From the NCBI GenBank assembly GCA_016283095.1, contig JAEEMG010000083.1, positions 48,871 through 112,870 of the forward strand: a stretch of DNA of 64,000 bases, written 5' to 3'. The notes below the pieces were generated by a model that was not told where the DNA came from, made no database searches, and was given only the letters and a program-made list of their open reading frames with translations. Position numbers and translations under genes: made by a program. Of this stretch, positions 57,701-64,000 are shown one piece after another (within the stretch, counting starts at the first letter, position 1; the number at the start of each line of letters is the position of its first letter). Source of the DNA: Paludibacteraceae bacterium (GTDB taxonomy: Bacteria > Bacteroidota > Bacteroidia > Bacteroidales > Paludibacteraceae).

Positions 57701-58727
57701 TACCCACGTCTTTTGATTTGATATAGGTGTAATCGCTTATTGAAGTGGTTCGCCAAACACCAGAACTCTGGGTCGGTACCCAAACATTTCCTTCATTGTC
57801 AACAAACAGCGATGATATTTTTGCCAAAGCATCTTCACGCTCATTCAATGGGATGATCTTGTCATATTCAAAGTTTGCACCGTCAAACTTGCATTTCCAA
57901 AGTCCGTCATTTAATGTTCCAATCCAAATGTTCCTCTGCTTATCAGAAGCAACAGCACTGATATTATCAAACGGAGCGTCCAATTTCTTCAGTACAGGCA
58001 TATCTTTTTCACCGTTGATTTCAGCGATCCATGAGCCTCCCACCGCAGAGCATATAAGAATGTGATTGTTGTCAAGAGGATGGATGTCTGTGATGAAATG
58101 ATTTTTTAATAGAGAAAAAGGAAGTTCGTTGCCTTCTTTGTCAAGGATTGCCAATCCATTGTAGTGGCACACCCAATATCGATCAAATTTATCAGCACAA
58201 ACATCAAGCACATGATTTTGATATTTTGGAGCGACGCGTTGAAACTGGTTGGTGACGTCGTCAAAACCGAATAATCCGCATGCTGTGGATAGAAGGTTTT
58301 CTCCATTAGGTTGTGAAGAAAGCCCCTTCAAATCGTGTTTGTAGGTGTCTTTGGGAAGGAAATATGAGATGTCTTCAAAAGAATCTGACAACTCATTATA
58401 AGAGAACAATACAGAATTGGAACTGGAGAATGTTGGCTTGCCATTTGGAAGGAGAAAAGCGTAATAAATATCGTTTCTCAACATTACGGAATCTGTGAAT
58501 GAATTGTAGTTTTTGAAGTTCACTCCGTCGAAACGGCTGATTCCGAAACGTGTGGCAATCCATACATAGCCGTTTGTGTCTTGGCAGACTGCATTGACTG
58601 AATTGCTTGTCAGACCGTCTTCAATAGTATAGTGAGCAAACAAAAGACGTTCAGCTTTTACTCCTGTCAGAGCTAAAAGCATCACAACGCATATCAATAT
58701 TTTCTTGAAAACAGCCATCTTATACAT
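54759..58727 (-). CDS. Hybrid two-component sensor/regulator (HTCS)
   Basis: A 1322-residue one-protein signalling system. Signal peptide (about 1-25); periplasmic Reg_prop propeller repeats (SVNAVCQDTNGYVWIATRFG, then similar units to about 690); a Y_Y_Y domain (about 700-760); one membrane helix (WFYCLIFLLSCVLLYAFY, about 775); histidine kinase with phospho-acceptor in VVAHDLKNPMFAI; an ATPase domain (DKGVGMS, GYGFGF); a receiver domain with aspartate in DLIISDVEMPNMNG; and a C-terminal AraC DNA-binding domain (GMSKSTLCRRLK, VSDVAYAVGFNDPLYFSRRFK). In Bacteroidota such proteins sense oligosaccharides and switch on nearby glycan-use genes; here the GH5 mannanase is the obvious target. An alternative start is 58718. 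Confidence 0.96.
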   Translation of the reverse strand: MYKMAVFKKILICVVMLLALTGVKAERLLFAHYTIEDGLTSNSVNAVCQDTNGYVWIATRFGISRFDGVNFKNYNSFTDSVMLRNDIYYAFLLPNGKPTFSSSNSVLFSYNELSDSFEDISYFLPKDTYKHDLKGLSSQPNGENLLSTACGLFGFDDVTNQFQRVAPKYQNHVLDVCADKFDRYWVCHYNGLAILDKEGNELPFSLLKNHFITDIHPLDNNHILICSAVGGSWIAEINGEKDMPVLKKLDAPFDNISAVASDKQRNIWIGTLNDGLWKCKFDGANFEYDKIIPLNEREDALAKISSLFVDNEGNVWVPTQSSGVWRTTSISDYTYIKSKDVGIPKAVGASFCETEDGDVLMGTDGCGLYLFDSQLQIKQEVKGLSSNSVLTIAKEDGDYLLGFWGGESNRYNLKTGNISKILYKGIENPRYTTKNIYRMADGSIFVSAAGDGVYRGKNDKWEKLTLSDSSMSNYPDVWVEGSYQKPDGSIIIYTARTIWSNRSGHFKPLLPDVDKSLSNNPLHVNHCVANNDNMLFAATNKGIYCFDKDDVYLGIIDYIPMGEYASLLIDENNILWASGSNGILAIDTKWMTYNRMLPTNTIPSYDYFTGRACLQTKSGSIFFGCKDGFVRVQPNMKTSEKIDHMAFSQLSIRGKTVPVGSDILPLPLKTMEKLNLSYDQNRFSLGFDWVDFSLTNNIVPKYRIPEIGMDWESLGHKRSIDITYLPAGDFTIELAAFSGGKPIQAISLPVTISSPWWNSIWFYCLIFLLSCVLLYAFYRARTKRLEEHRRELQQMVDERTRDLNNANTLLSEQKSAIEARNETLLATLKQKDQLVAVVAHDLKNPMFAIVSTLKRMLSHIYTQAEQQRLLTKLADESEGLQRQMVSLLQWANGDVALSTYHPSTVDANELVKEAISLLEGLAGEKEINLCQDGMTQYATWCDQRMFSTIIRNLITNAIKFSVKGGEVSVELSETDGNSIIKVTDKGVGMSQDKVNELLSGENITSTSGTEDEVGYGFGFRIVLDYVRKNKGNLQIESKPQDGTTVIISLPKCPDEKLEIQEDDKQDVELTINKNLLSGKSILVVDDDELILEHITELLSPYVEVHQAHDGEHGISQAQAYVPDLIISDVEMPNMNGLEMYEKLTGDLLTSNIPLLFLSAKTDDNIRLKGLSIGAIDYITKPFDDDELLVKICNFLMWHQKIQVTALTKTLEGEEESTEKINPLLEKIILLVKENYTNPLYSLTEFTQDLGMSKSTLCRRLKAITDKTAMEILTEYRLNMAKNLLADGEMSVSDVAYAVGFNDPLYFSRRFKQFFGYSPKSAR

Positions 58728-58810
58728 CTCCTTGTATTACAAAAATAAAAAAAGATGGCGAAAGAGAAAAATATATTACACGCACGTTTTTACGTGATAT
58801 TTATCATTTA

Positions 58811-60004
58811 TCATTTCGCATTTTTTAATTTATATAATATTGTTGCCAGGATTCCCATTGCGATGCTCAATGTCCAGACGTATATGAACGAGACTCTCAA
58901 TCCGAATGCATCTGCGATATTGGCGATCATGAACGGTCCGAACAAAAATCCGGTGCCGCTTATAGTGTTCACCATGGCGATTCCTGCACCTGGTGTGACG
59001 TCGGGTTGACTGCCCGCCTGACTATATATGATTGGCACCACGCAGCTCATGCCTAAGCCTGTGATGAATAGGGCGACGACGGAGATTCCGAACGCAGCGT
59101 CGCCAAAGGAGGCCGCGCTTGCGAACATTCCCAATCCGATGATTGTGATGACGCTGCAAACCACTAATATATACGTTTCTGAGTATCTGCTTCTCACAAT
59201 GTCTCCCATAAAACGTCCGATTGCCATGAAGGATGCGTATACTGCCAATCCCACTGGTGCCAGATTCTGCGGCAGTGTGATCACTTCATTCATATAGGTT
59301 GTGCTCCACGTCGACACGACACCTTCAATCACTCGGCTGAACAGTGCGAAGAATGCGATCAGAAGTAATATGCCCTTAGGGAAAAGCAGACGGAATTTTT
59401 TATCTGTCGGATTCTTTTTCGGCCTTTCCCTGATCATAAACCGACGTAGCAGCGTCAATTCGGTGAATATGCATACTGATGCGGTCGAAAAGTGAGCCCA
59501 TGTCGGAATATTGAATGTGAGGAATAGTATGGCGACGAGAGCTCCTGTCAGTGTTCCGACGTAGTATATGGCGTGGAATTTGCTCAGGATACTGCGTTTG
59601 TACGCCTTCTCAACGAGGATAGAGTTGCCGTTGATCGCTATGTCAAACAGAGATACAAACATTCCGTATGCCATGCAGACAGGGAATAGAAGATATTTCG
59701 ACGGCATGATTGGAATCAGCGCAAACAGCGTCGCCACGATGAATCCCATAGCTGTCAGATTCTTGCTGCCATAACGGTTGGCAAGGTTGGAGCAGACTGG
59801 CATGATGAGTAGTCCGCCAATCGACATGGACAGTTCCATCAGACCGAGTCCGGTGAAATTGAAATCATAGATGATCTTAAGCGCAGGCATTCGTGAGAAT
59901 AGGGTAGCGAATGTGAAACCTGCGAAGAAATACATTGTCATCAGTGCATAGCGGGCATGATTCTTCGCCAGACGCAATTCCACTGCTGAATAATTTTTAT
60001 CCAT
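58811..60004 (-). CDS. MFS transporter
   Basis: A 397-residue major facilitator with 12 hydrophobic segments. The segment LANRYGSKNLTAMGFI corresponds to the loop 2-3 motif (usually G-x-LaDrxGrkxxl), and IGRFMGDIVRSRYSE is its counterpart in the second half. The layout resembles the YbjJ/MosC-like and FucP-like MFS groups. The substrate is unknown; its position next to the sensor and GH5 gene makes a sugar or oligosaccharide possible. It lies 84 bp upstream of the HTCS on the same strand. Confidence 0.88.
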   Translation of the reverse strand: MDKNYSAVELRLAKNHARYALMTMYFFAGFTFATLFSRMPALKIIYDFNFTGLGLMELSMSIGGLLIMPVCSNLANRYGSKNLTAMGFIVATLFALIPIMPSKYLLFPVCMAYGMFVSLFDIAINGNSILVEKAYKRSILSKFHAIYYVGTLTGALVAILFLTFNIPTWAHFSTASVCIFTELTLLRRFMIRERPKKNPTDKKFRLLFPKGILLLIAFFALFSRVIEGVVSTWSTTYMNEVITLPQNLAPVGLAVYASFMAIGRFMGDIVRSRYSETYILVVCSVITIIGLGMFASAASFGDAAFGISVVALFITGLGMSCVVPIIYSQAGSQPDVTPGAGIAMVNTISGTGFLFGPFMIANIADAFGLRVSFIYVWTLSIAMGILATILYKLKNAK

Positions 60005-60112
60005 CTTTCATTTAAAATTTTATATAAGCCTCATGAGAGGTGACAGTGTTTGTTTAAAATCGGGTGCAAAATTATAAATAAATTTATCATTCCGCATTTT
60101 TGATTTATAATT

Positions 60113-61063
60113 TTATTTAATGCCTCTTGCCGTCTTCACCACTTCCCAAGCCATATTGATCTGTTTCATGGATTCAGTAGCCTGGCGGATTGCCTCGTCG
60201 CCCAATGAAGCGGCATTGTCGGGATGATATTTGATGGCAAGTGCACGGTATGCTTTCTTGACTTCCTCAACGGAAGCGGTATCGTCTACTCCAAGAATGT
60301 CATAAGCCTCTTTTTCTTTTGTCGACGTATTGCTAGAATCCTGAGTTCGTGATTCATTGGAGTGCTTATAATTATTGTATTTGTTGTGATTATTAGATTC
60401 TTGATGATTGTTGTAGTTATGGAATTTATTGTCTGAGTTTTCATTACATTTTGACTGATAGCTTTTCTGCTTATCCTCTGATTTATAATGTCCTTCTTTG
60501 TATTTTTTTATGAAGATTGCTTTTATACTGTTGTATTCTTGTGTTGTGATTCCTAGACGACTTATAATATATCCTATTTTGAATTTTTCATTGGCATGAA
60601 AATTATCATCAGCGTATGCTACTGCCAATAGTTCCATGATGATTTCTGATTTGGCTGCAAACGTTAATTTCTTGATATTATAGAAGTATTCATATCCTTC
60701 GTTTTCGATTTTGTAAGAGTATTCTTTTAGAAAGAACTGAAATTCATTTAGGGCAGCATCTTGTTCTTCTTTTGTTTTGTAGTATCTACGTATAGTCGAC
60801 TTGACACGTTCTAATTCGCATACCATATTCTTTTTGTCGGCTTTCATCACTTCTGCAAGCATCCGAAGAATGCACGGCCTATAGTCTTTTTTTTGTTCTT
60901 TTTCAGCATGATTTAATGAAAATATGCAGCCGAAAATAAGTAAAAACAACCCCCAAAATACGACAATAAAATCAATATCGCCTGTAATTTTGACAAATAT
61001 AAAACAACATATAATTATGAATGTCAGAAAGAATATTATAATTGGTGTTGCGTTTTTTTTCAT
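60113..61063 (-). CDS. DjlA-like membrane TerB/J-domain protein, copy 1
   Basis: 316 residues. Two N-terminal membrane helices (PIIIFFLTFIIICCFIFV; FIVVFWGLFLLIFGCIF) are followed by a TerB/DjlA-type helical domain (about 63-185; LAEVMKADKKNMVCELERVKSTIRRYY...MELLAVAYADDNF). A long Asn/His/Ser-rich linker (about 195-245) leads to a C-terminal J domain (about 252-316) with intact HPD (KYHPDNAAS). J domains stimulate DnaK/Hsp70 ATP hydrolysis, so this protein should recruit DnaK to the inner membrane. Membrane anchor, TerB, then J domain is the order of E. coli DjlA. It is the third of three tandem paralogues on this strand, 18 bp after its neighbour. Confidence 0.88.
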   Translation of the reverse strand: MKKNATPIIIFFLTFIIICCFIFVKITGDIDFIVVFWGLFLLIFGCIFSLNHAEKEQKKDYRPCILRMLAEVMKADKKNMVCELERVKSTIRRYYKTKEEQDAALNEFQFFLKEYSYKIENEGYEYFYNIKKLTFAAKSEIIMELLAVAYADDNFHANEKFKIGYIISRLGITTQEYNSIKAIFIKKYKEGHYKSEDKQKSYQSKCNENSDNKFHNYNNHQESNNHNKYNNYKHSNESRTQDSSNTSTKEKEAYDILGVDDTASVEEVKKAYRALAIKYHPDNAASLGDEAIRQATESMKQINMAWEVVKTARGIK

Positions 61064-61081
61064 GATAAATACAATATCTAA

Positions 61082-62326
61082 TTATTTAATGCCTCTTGCC
61101 GTCTTCACCACTTCCCACGCCATATTGATCTGTTTCATGGATTCTGTGGCCTGACGGATTGCCTCGTCGCCCAATGAAGCGGCATTGTCGGGATGATATT
61201 TTATTGCCAGTGCGCGGTATGCTTTCTTGACTTCGACGTCGGAAAAATCTCCACTCACGCCAAGAATATCGTATGCTTCACTTTCTGAAATTCTATTCTT
61301 ATTCTTTGATTGAGAGTTTGAGCTATTCTTTGATTCGTTTGATCTGCTCTGATTCTCCGAATGGTTGCTTTTGTTGTGGTTCTTCTCAGATTGTTTGTCC
61401 TTGTTGTTTGCTTTATATTTTTGAGCTTCGTATTTCTTCAAGAAAATTGTGTAGATACTTTTGTACTTTTCATTAGAGAAGTTCAGTTTTCTAGCTATTT
61501 CTTTGATGACGTTTTCTTCGACGGTACTGAAATCCTCGTCGGAATAGGCCAGTGCCAACAACTCCATGACAAGTTCGGATTTTGCCACATAGTTGAGACA
61601 TCTGTTGACTGTATCGTACACGTTCTCCCAATCGGGTGTGCTGTCGAGGATAGATTTAAATTCTTTGAGGGCTTCTATTTGCTGTTCTTCTGTCTTGTAG
61701 TATCTGCGAATGGTCTCTTTGATTTTATCCAGTTCACAGACCATCTGTTTGCCGTCTGCCTTCATCACACGTGCATAAAGCGAGAATAGGCAATATTTGT
61801 AGTCGGCTTCCTTTATATTGCCATCTGTGGAATTATTGTTTGTCGTTTTTCTATTATTTCTGTTTTTTCTTGCCCTCTTTATTACATTCCAAGCCCAAAG
61901 AATCTCATTCAATATAATAAAATTGTCGCTGTTGTCATTTCTGTCTGGACCGTATTGTTTTTTGTTGTTTGTGTGTTTCTTATTATTATCGACAGAGTAA
62001 ATCTTTTTCAGTTTTTGGTACGCTTTTTTAATATCCTCATCACTATCATAACAACTTACCCCAAGAATCTTATACGCTTTTAGTTCGTCTTCTGAAAATT
62101 TTGTCTTGTTTTCAGTCCACTCTTTTTTATTCTGAGAACTATCATTCATATGTCCCATATTCTGAGAGCCATAATTCTTATAGCCTGTATTTTGAGATCT
62201 ATAATTCGTATGGTACGTATTCTGAGAACCATTATTCATATGGTCCATTAAATGGAAAATTTTGATTATTATGAAGATGACGATGCCTAATATTAATGGC
62301 AGGCATATAAAAATTTCAGTATCCAT
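61082..62326 (-). CDS. DjlA-like protein with a second, degenerate J domain
   Basis: 414 residues. One N-terminal membrane helix (PLILGIVIFIIIKIF) is followed by four 10-residue Asn/Ser/Gln/His-rich repeats (about 26-65, ending GSQ, RSQ, GSQ, SSQ). A J-like domain (about 82-165, AYKILGVSCYDSDEDIKKAY) reads SVD where HPD is required, so it cannot activate DnaK in the normal way. A TerB-like domain (about 185-305), a Ser/Asn/Lys-rich linker and an intact C-terminal J domain (KYHPDNAAS) follow. The last 48 residues equal those of copy 1. The extra J-like domain is absent from both neighbours. The gene lies 23 bp after copy 3, so the three form an operon. Confidence 0.87.
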   Translation of the reverse strand: MDTEIFICLPLILGIVIFIIIKIFHLMDHMNNGSQNTYHTNYRSQNTGYKNYGSQNMGHMNDSSQNKKEWTENKTKFSEDELKAYKILGVSCYDSDEDIKKAYQKLKKIYSVDNNKKHTNNKKQYGPDRNDNSDNFIILNEILWAWNVIKRARKNRNNRKTTNNNSTDGNIKEADYKYCLFSLYARVMKADGKQMVCELDKIKETIRRYYKTEEQQIEALKEFKSILDSTPDWENVYDTVNRCLNYVAKSELVMELLALAYSDEDFSTVEENVIKEIARKLNFSNEKYKSIYTIFLKKYEAQKYKANNKDKQSEKNHNKSNHSENQSRSNESKNSSNSQSKNKNRISESEAYDILGVSGDFSDVEVKKAYRALAIKYHPDNAASLGDEAIRQATESMKQINMAWEVVKTARGIK

Positions 62327-62349
62327 ATCTGAACTAAATTAACAAATTA

Positions 62350-63330
62350 TTATTTTATTCCTCTTGCCATCTTTACGGTTTTCCACGCCTCGTTGATCTG
62401 TTTCATGGATTCTGTTGCCTGGCGGATCGCCTCGTCGCCTAAATTGGCAGCATTGTCGGGATGGTATTTTATTGCCAATGCGCGGTATGCTTTTTTGATT
62501 TCGGAATCAGAATCTGTATGCTCAACTCCTAGAATAGAGTAAGCATCATTCTCCGACATTCCATTATATTGTTGATAATTGTTATGGTGCTCATTATCTT
62601 CGTCGCTCTGCTTTTTTCTTTCTTTGTCGTTCTGTTTTTCGTTTTCGTATTTTGTATCGGATGGATTGATTCCTGATGGTGAGTAAACTGTCGGACATGC
62701 ATCATTGTAGTATCCATGTTTATATTTCATAATGAAGATGGCAAGGATACTTTTGTATTCTTGAGGAGTAATTTTCAATCTGTTTACTATAGTTTCAATC
62801 ATTAGCTTCTCATCATAATTGAAACTGTTGTCGACGTATGCAATTGCCAAAAGCTCCATGATAAGTTCTGATTTTGCTACATAGTTGAGGGTGTCGTTAA
62901 TTTTTTCGCAGATTTGATTTAGAATTATCAGATCATTGTCGAGAATATCATGGAATTTTTTCAGAGCCTGCTTGTTCTCTTCCTCTGTTTTGTAATATCT
63001 GTGAATTGTCGATTTCGCTTTGTCAAGTTCATATTCATTTATGTCTCGGTCTGCCTTAATTATCTTAGACATAAGTGCTATGACGCAATGTCTGTAGTCG
63101 GAGAAATCAATTACATTATGTTTTTTCTTATATTCTAGATGCAACCAGGATAATGTATATAGCGCTACTAAAGGCACTCCTATAGATAATAATATCAAAA
63201 ATAAATATGTGATCCATTTGTTCCAGATACATAAATATATAATTGTTACACACACACCACCCACCAAGATGGGGAATCCGAAAATGAAAAATAAAAAAGA
63301 TACTATTTCTTTAGCTGTTGAATCATTCAT
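62350..63330 (-). CDS. DjlA-like membrane TerB/J-domain protein, copy 3
   Basis: 326 residues, first gene of the tandem triplet. Two membrane helices (IVSFLFFIFGFPILVGGVCVTIIYL; YLFLILLSIGVPLVALYTL) precede a TerB-like domain (about 75-210; LMSKIIKADRDINEYELDKAKSTIHRYY...MELLAIAYVDNSF). A charged Asn/Lys/Glu-rich linker and a J domain with HPD (KYHPDNAAN) complete it. It differs slightly from the other two in the J domain (AANLGDEA, QINEAWKTVKMARGIK). The order membrane-TerB-linker-J matches DjlA. No promoter box is clear upstream; the stretch 63331-63546 holds repeats and the serA terminator. Confidence 0.88.
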   Translation of the reverse strand: MNDSTAKEIVSFLFFIFGFPILVGGVCVTIIYLCIWNKWITYLFLILLSIGVPLVALYTLSWLHLEYKKKHNVIDFSDYRHCVIALMSKIIKADRDINEYELDKAKSTIHRYYKTEEENKQALKKFHDILDNDLIILNQICEKINDTLNYVAKSELIMELLAIAYVDNSFNYDEKLMIETIVNRLKITPQEYKSILAIFIMKYKHGYYNDACPTVYSPSGINPSDTKYENEKQNDKERKKQSDEDNEHHNNYQQYNGMSENDAYSILGVEHTDSDSEIKKAYRALAIKYHPDNAANLGDEAIRQATESMKQINEAWKTVKMARGIK

Positions 63331-63400
63331 GACAATTTGATCTGTAGGTTAGATTTCGATCATGACGAAATGCAGTATTTCATTATGAATGGTCATATAT

Positions 63401-63466
63401 GACACGTGCGTCCTAATCATGTATTAATGTTACATGCACGTCCGAATGACACGCACGTCCGTGCGT
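63401..63466. repeat. Cluster of ACGCACG/CGTGCGT palindrome copies
   Basis: A complete palindrome ACGCAC-GTCC-GTGCGT lies at 63451-63466. Two partial copies (ACGTGCGTCC near 63403; GCACGTCC near 63436) precede it. The core resembles the inner part of the AGAGACG palindromes elsewhere in the window. Confidence 0.6.
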
Positions 63467-63477
63467 CACTACGAGAA

Positions 63478-63511
63478 AAAAACCGCAACCCATAAAATGA
63501 ATTGCGGCTTT
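63478..63511 (-). terminator. Terminator of serA
   Basis: CCGCAA (63483-63488) pairs with TTGCGG (63502-63507). On the minus strand the hairpin is followed by a run of T. It lies about 35 bp past the serA stop. Confidence 0.8.
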
Positions 63512-63546
63512 GTATTGTGTCGACGTCGGTTTTAACGTCAGCGTTT

Positions 63547-64000
63547 TTACTTGTTGACCTGGAACTTAGTCACACCGTTCTTGATGAAGTCAACGATCTG
63601 GTTTGCAGCTGCAAGACCAGCGTTAGTGTTAGCCTCAGCAGTCTGAGCACCCATCTTCTTTGGTGTAGAGAAGTAACGGCCTGTGAAGCACTTGAACTCC
63701 TTATCTGCTTTTGGCATGATATCAGTGATATACTTAAGGTCAGCACGCTCAGCCATTAGTTTCCACAAACCAGCCTCATCGATAACCTCCTTACGAGCAG
63801 TGTTGATAAGGATAGCACCCTTCTTCATCTTGCTGCAAAGGTCGTAGTTGATGCTCTTTGTAGTCTCTGGAGTAGCAGGGATGTGTAGAGAAACGATATC
63901 ACAAGTCTCGAACAACTCATCCTGGCTCTTTACTGCGTGAACACCAGCTGCCTCGATTGCGTCTGCTGGGCAGAATGCAGCGTAAGCGTAAATTGCCATA
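63547..64000 (-). CDS. serA: D-3-phosphoglycerate dehydrogenase, 5' part outside window
   Basis: The C-terminal 150 residues of a D-2-hydroxyacid dehydrogenase; the gene continues beyond the window edge, so the apparent first methionine is internal. The sequence CDIVSLHIPATPETTKSIN, then MKKGAILINTARKEVIDE (catalytic arginine region) is typical. The pattern around FSTPKKMGAQTAEAN, ending NAGLAAANQIVDFIKNG, is that of Bacteroidota 3-phosphoglycerate dehydrogenases without the C-terminal ACT domain. It catalyses the first step of serine synthesis. The histidine of the usual STPHxGA motif appears as lysine (STPKKMGA), which is worth noting. Confidence 0.85.
   Translation of the reverse strand, partial: MAIYAYAAFCPADAIEAAGVHAVKSQDELFETCDIVSLHIPATPETTKSINYDLCSKMKKGAILINTARKEVIDEAGLWKLMAERADLKYITDIMPKADKEFKCFTGRYFSTPKKMGAQTAEANTNAGLAAANQIVDFIKNGVTKFQVNK

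Overview
The window looks like a chromosomal segment of a Bacteroidales bacterium (phylum Bacteroidota). Several gene starts are preceded by the Bacteroidota -7 box TAnnTTTG and most lack a Shine-Dalgarno sequence. The gene content fits: a PorP/SprF-OmpA-adhesin set of the type IX secretion system (T9SS), a hybrid two-component regulator next to a glycoside hydrolase, a secreted GH2 beta-galactosidase, DUF4369 and SusD-era style lipoproteins, and the pheA/aminotransferase/DAHP synthase-chorismate mutase/tyrA cluster. The lineage call is inference from content; no rRNA is present.

Layout. 0-8.7 kb: a DUF1893 protein, an AAA_14/DUF4143 ATPase behind three 33-bp tandem repeats, a sodium:neurotransmitter-type transporter followed by a 35-residue MetS-like subunit, a thioredoxin-fold lipoprotein without CxxC, tRNA-Leu(CAG), a GT4 glycosyltransferase with a GDPD/menorin-like membrane protein, a lipoprotein carbonic anhydrase and a GlsB-type protein. 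8.8-21 kb: a collinear plus-strand run with an LptF/G permease, ribBA, ExbB/ExbD/TonB-like proteins, DJ-1, a degenerate alpha/beta-hydrolase lipoprotein, a CvfB-like S1 protein, an SAH/MTA-deaminase-like amidohydrolase and purL. 21-24.6 kb: an accessory island with a DUF262-HNH nuclease, an EcoRI-type adenine methyltransferase, a strongly structured leader of about 195 nt, 41-bp repeats and an unknown membrane protein. 24.6-29.8 kb: rfbB, tyrS, efp, a TIGR04076 protein, bcp and an outer-membrane barrel. 29.9-36.2 kb: a GH2-CBM6 enzyme, an unknown membrane protein and an SGNH hydrolase.

36.6-40.8 kb is the aromatic amino-acid operon. A promoter is followed by an 18-codon leader peptide made mostly of Phe and Tyr, then mutually exclusive antiterminator and terminator stems, then pheA, an aminotransferase, DAHP synthase-chorismate mutase and tyrA. 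This reads as ribosome-mediated attenuation. 41.5-53.4 kb: a membrane-spanning AraC regulator, a Wzx-like flippase, and a 2015-residue modular T9SS adhesin with OmpA/PD40 and PorP/SprF partners. 53.5-60 kb: a GH5 mannanase-like enzyme, a hybrid two-component regulator and an MFS transporter. 60.1-63.3 kb: three tandem membrane TerB-J-domain (DjlA-like) paralogues with almost identical J-domain ends. The window closes inside serA.

The strongest candidates for something new are the Phe/Tyr attenuator, the structured leader of the methyltransferase-nuclease pair, and the DjlA-like triplet. All calls come from reading the sequence; no database search was possible.
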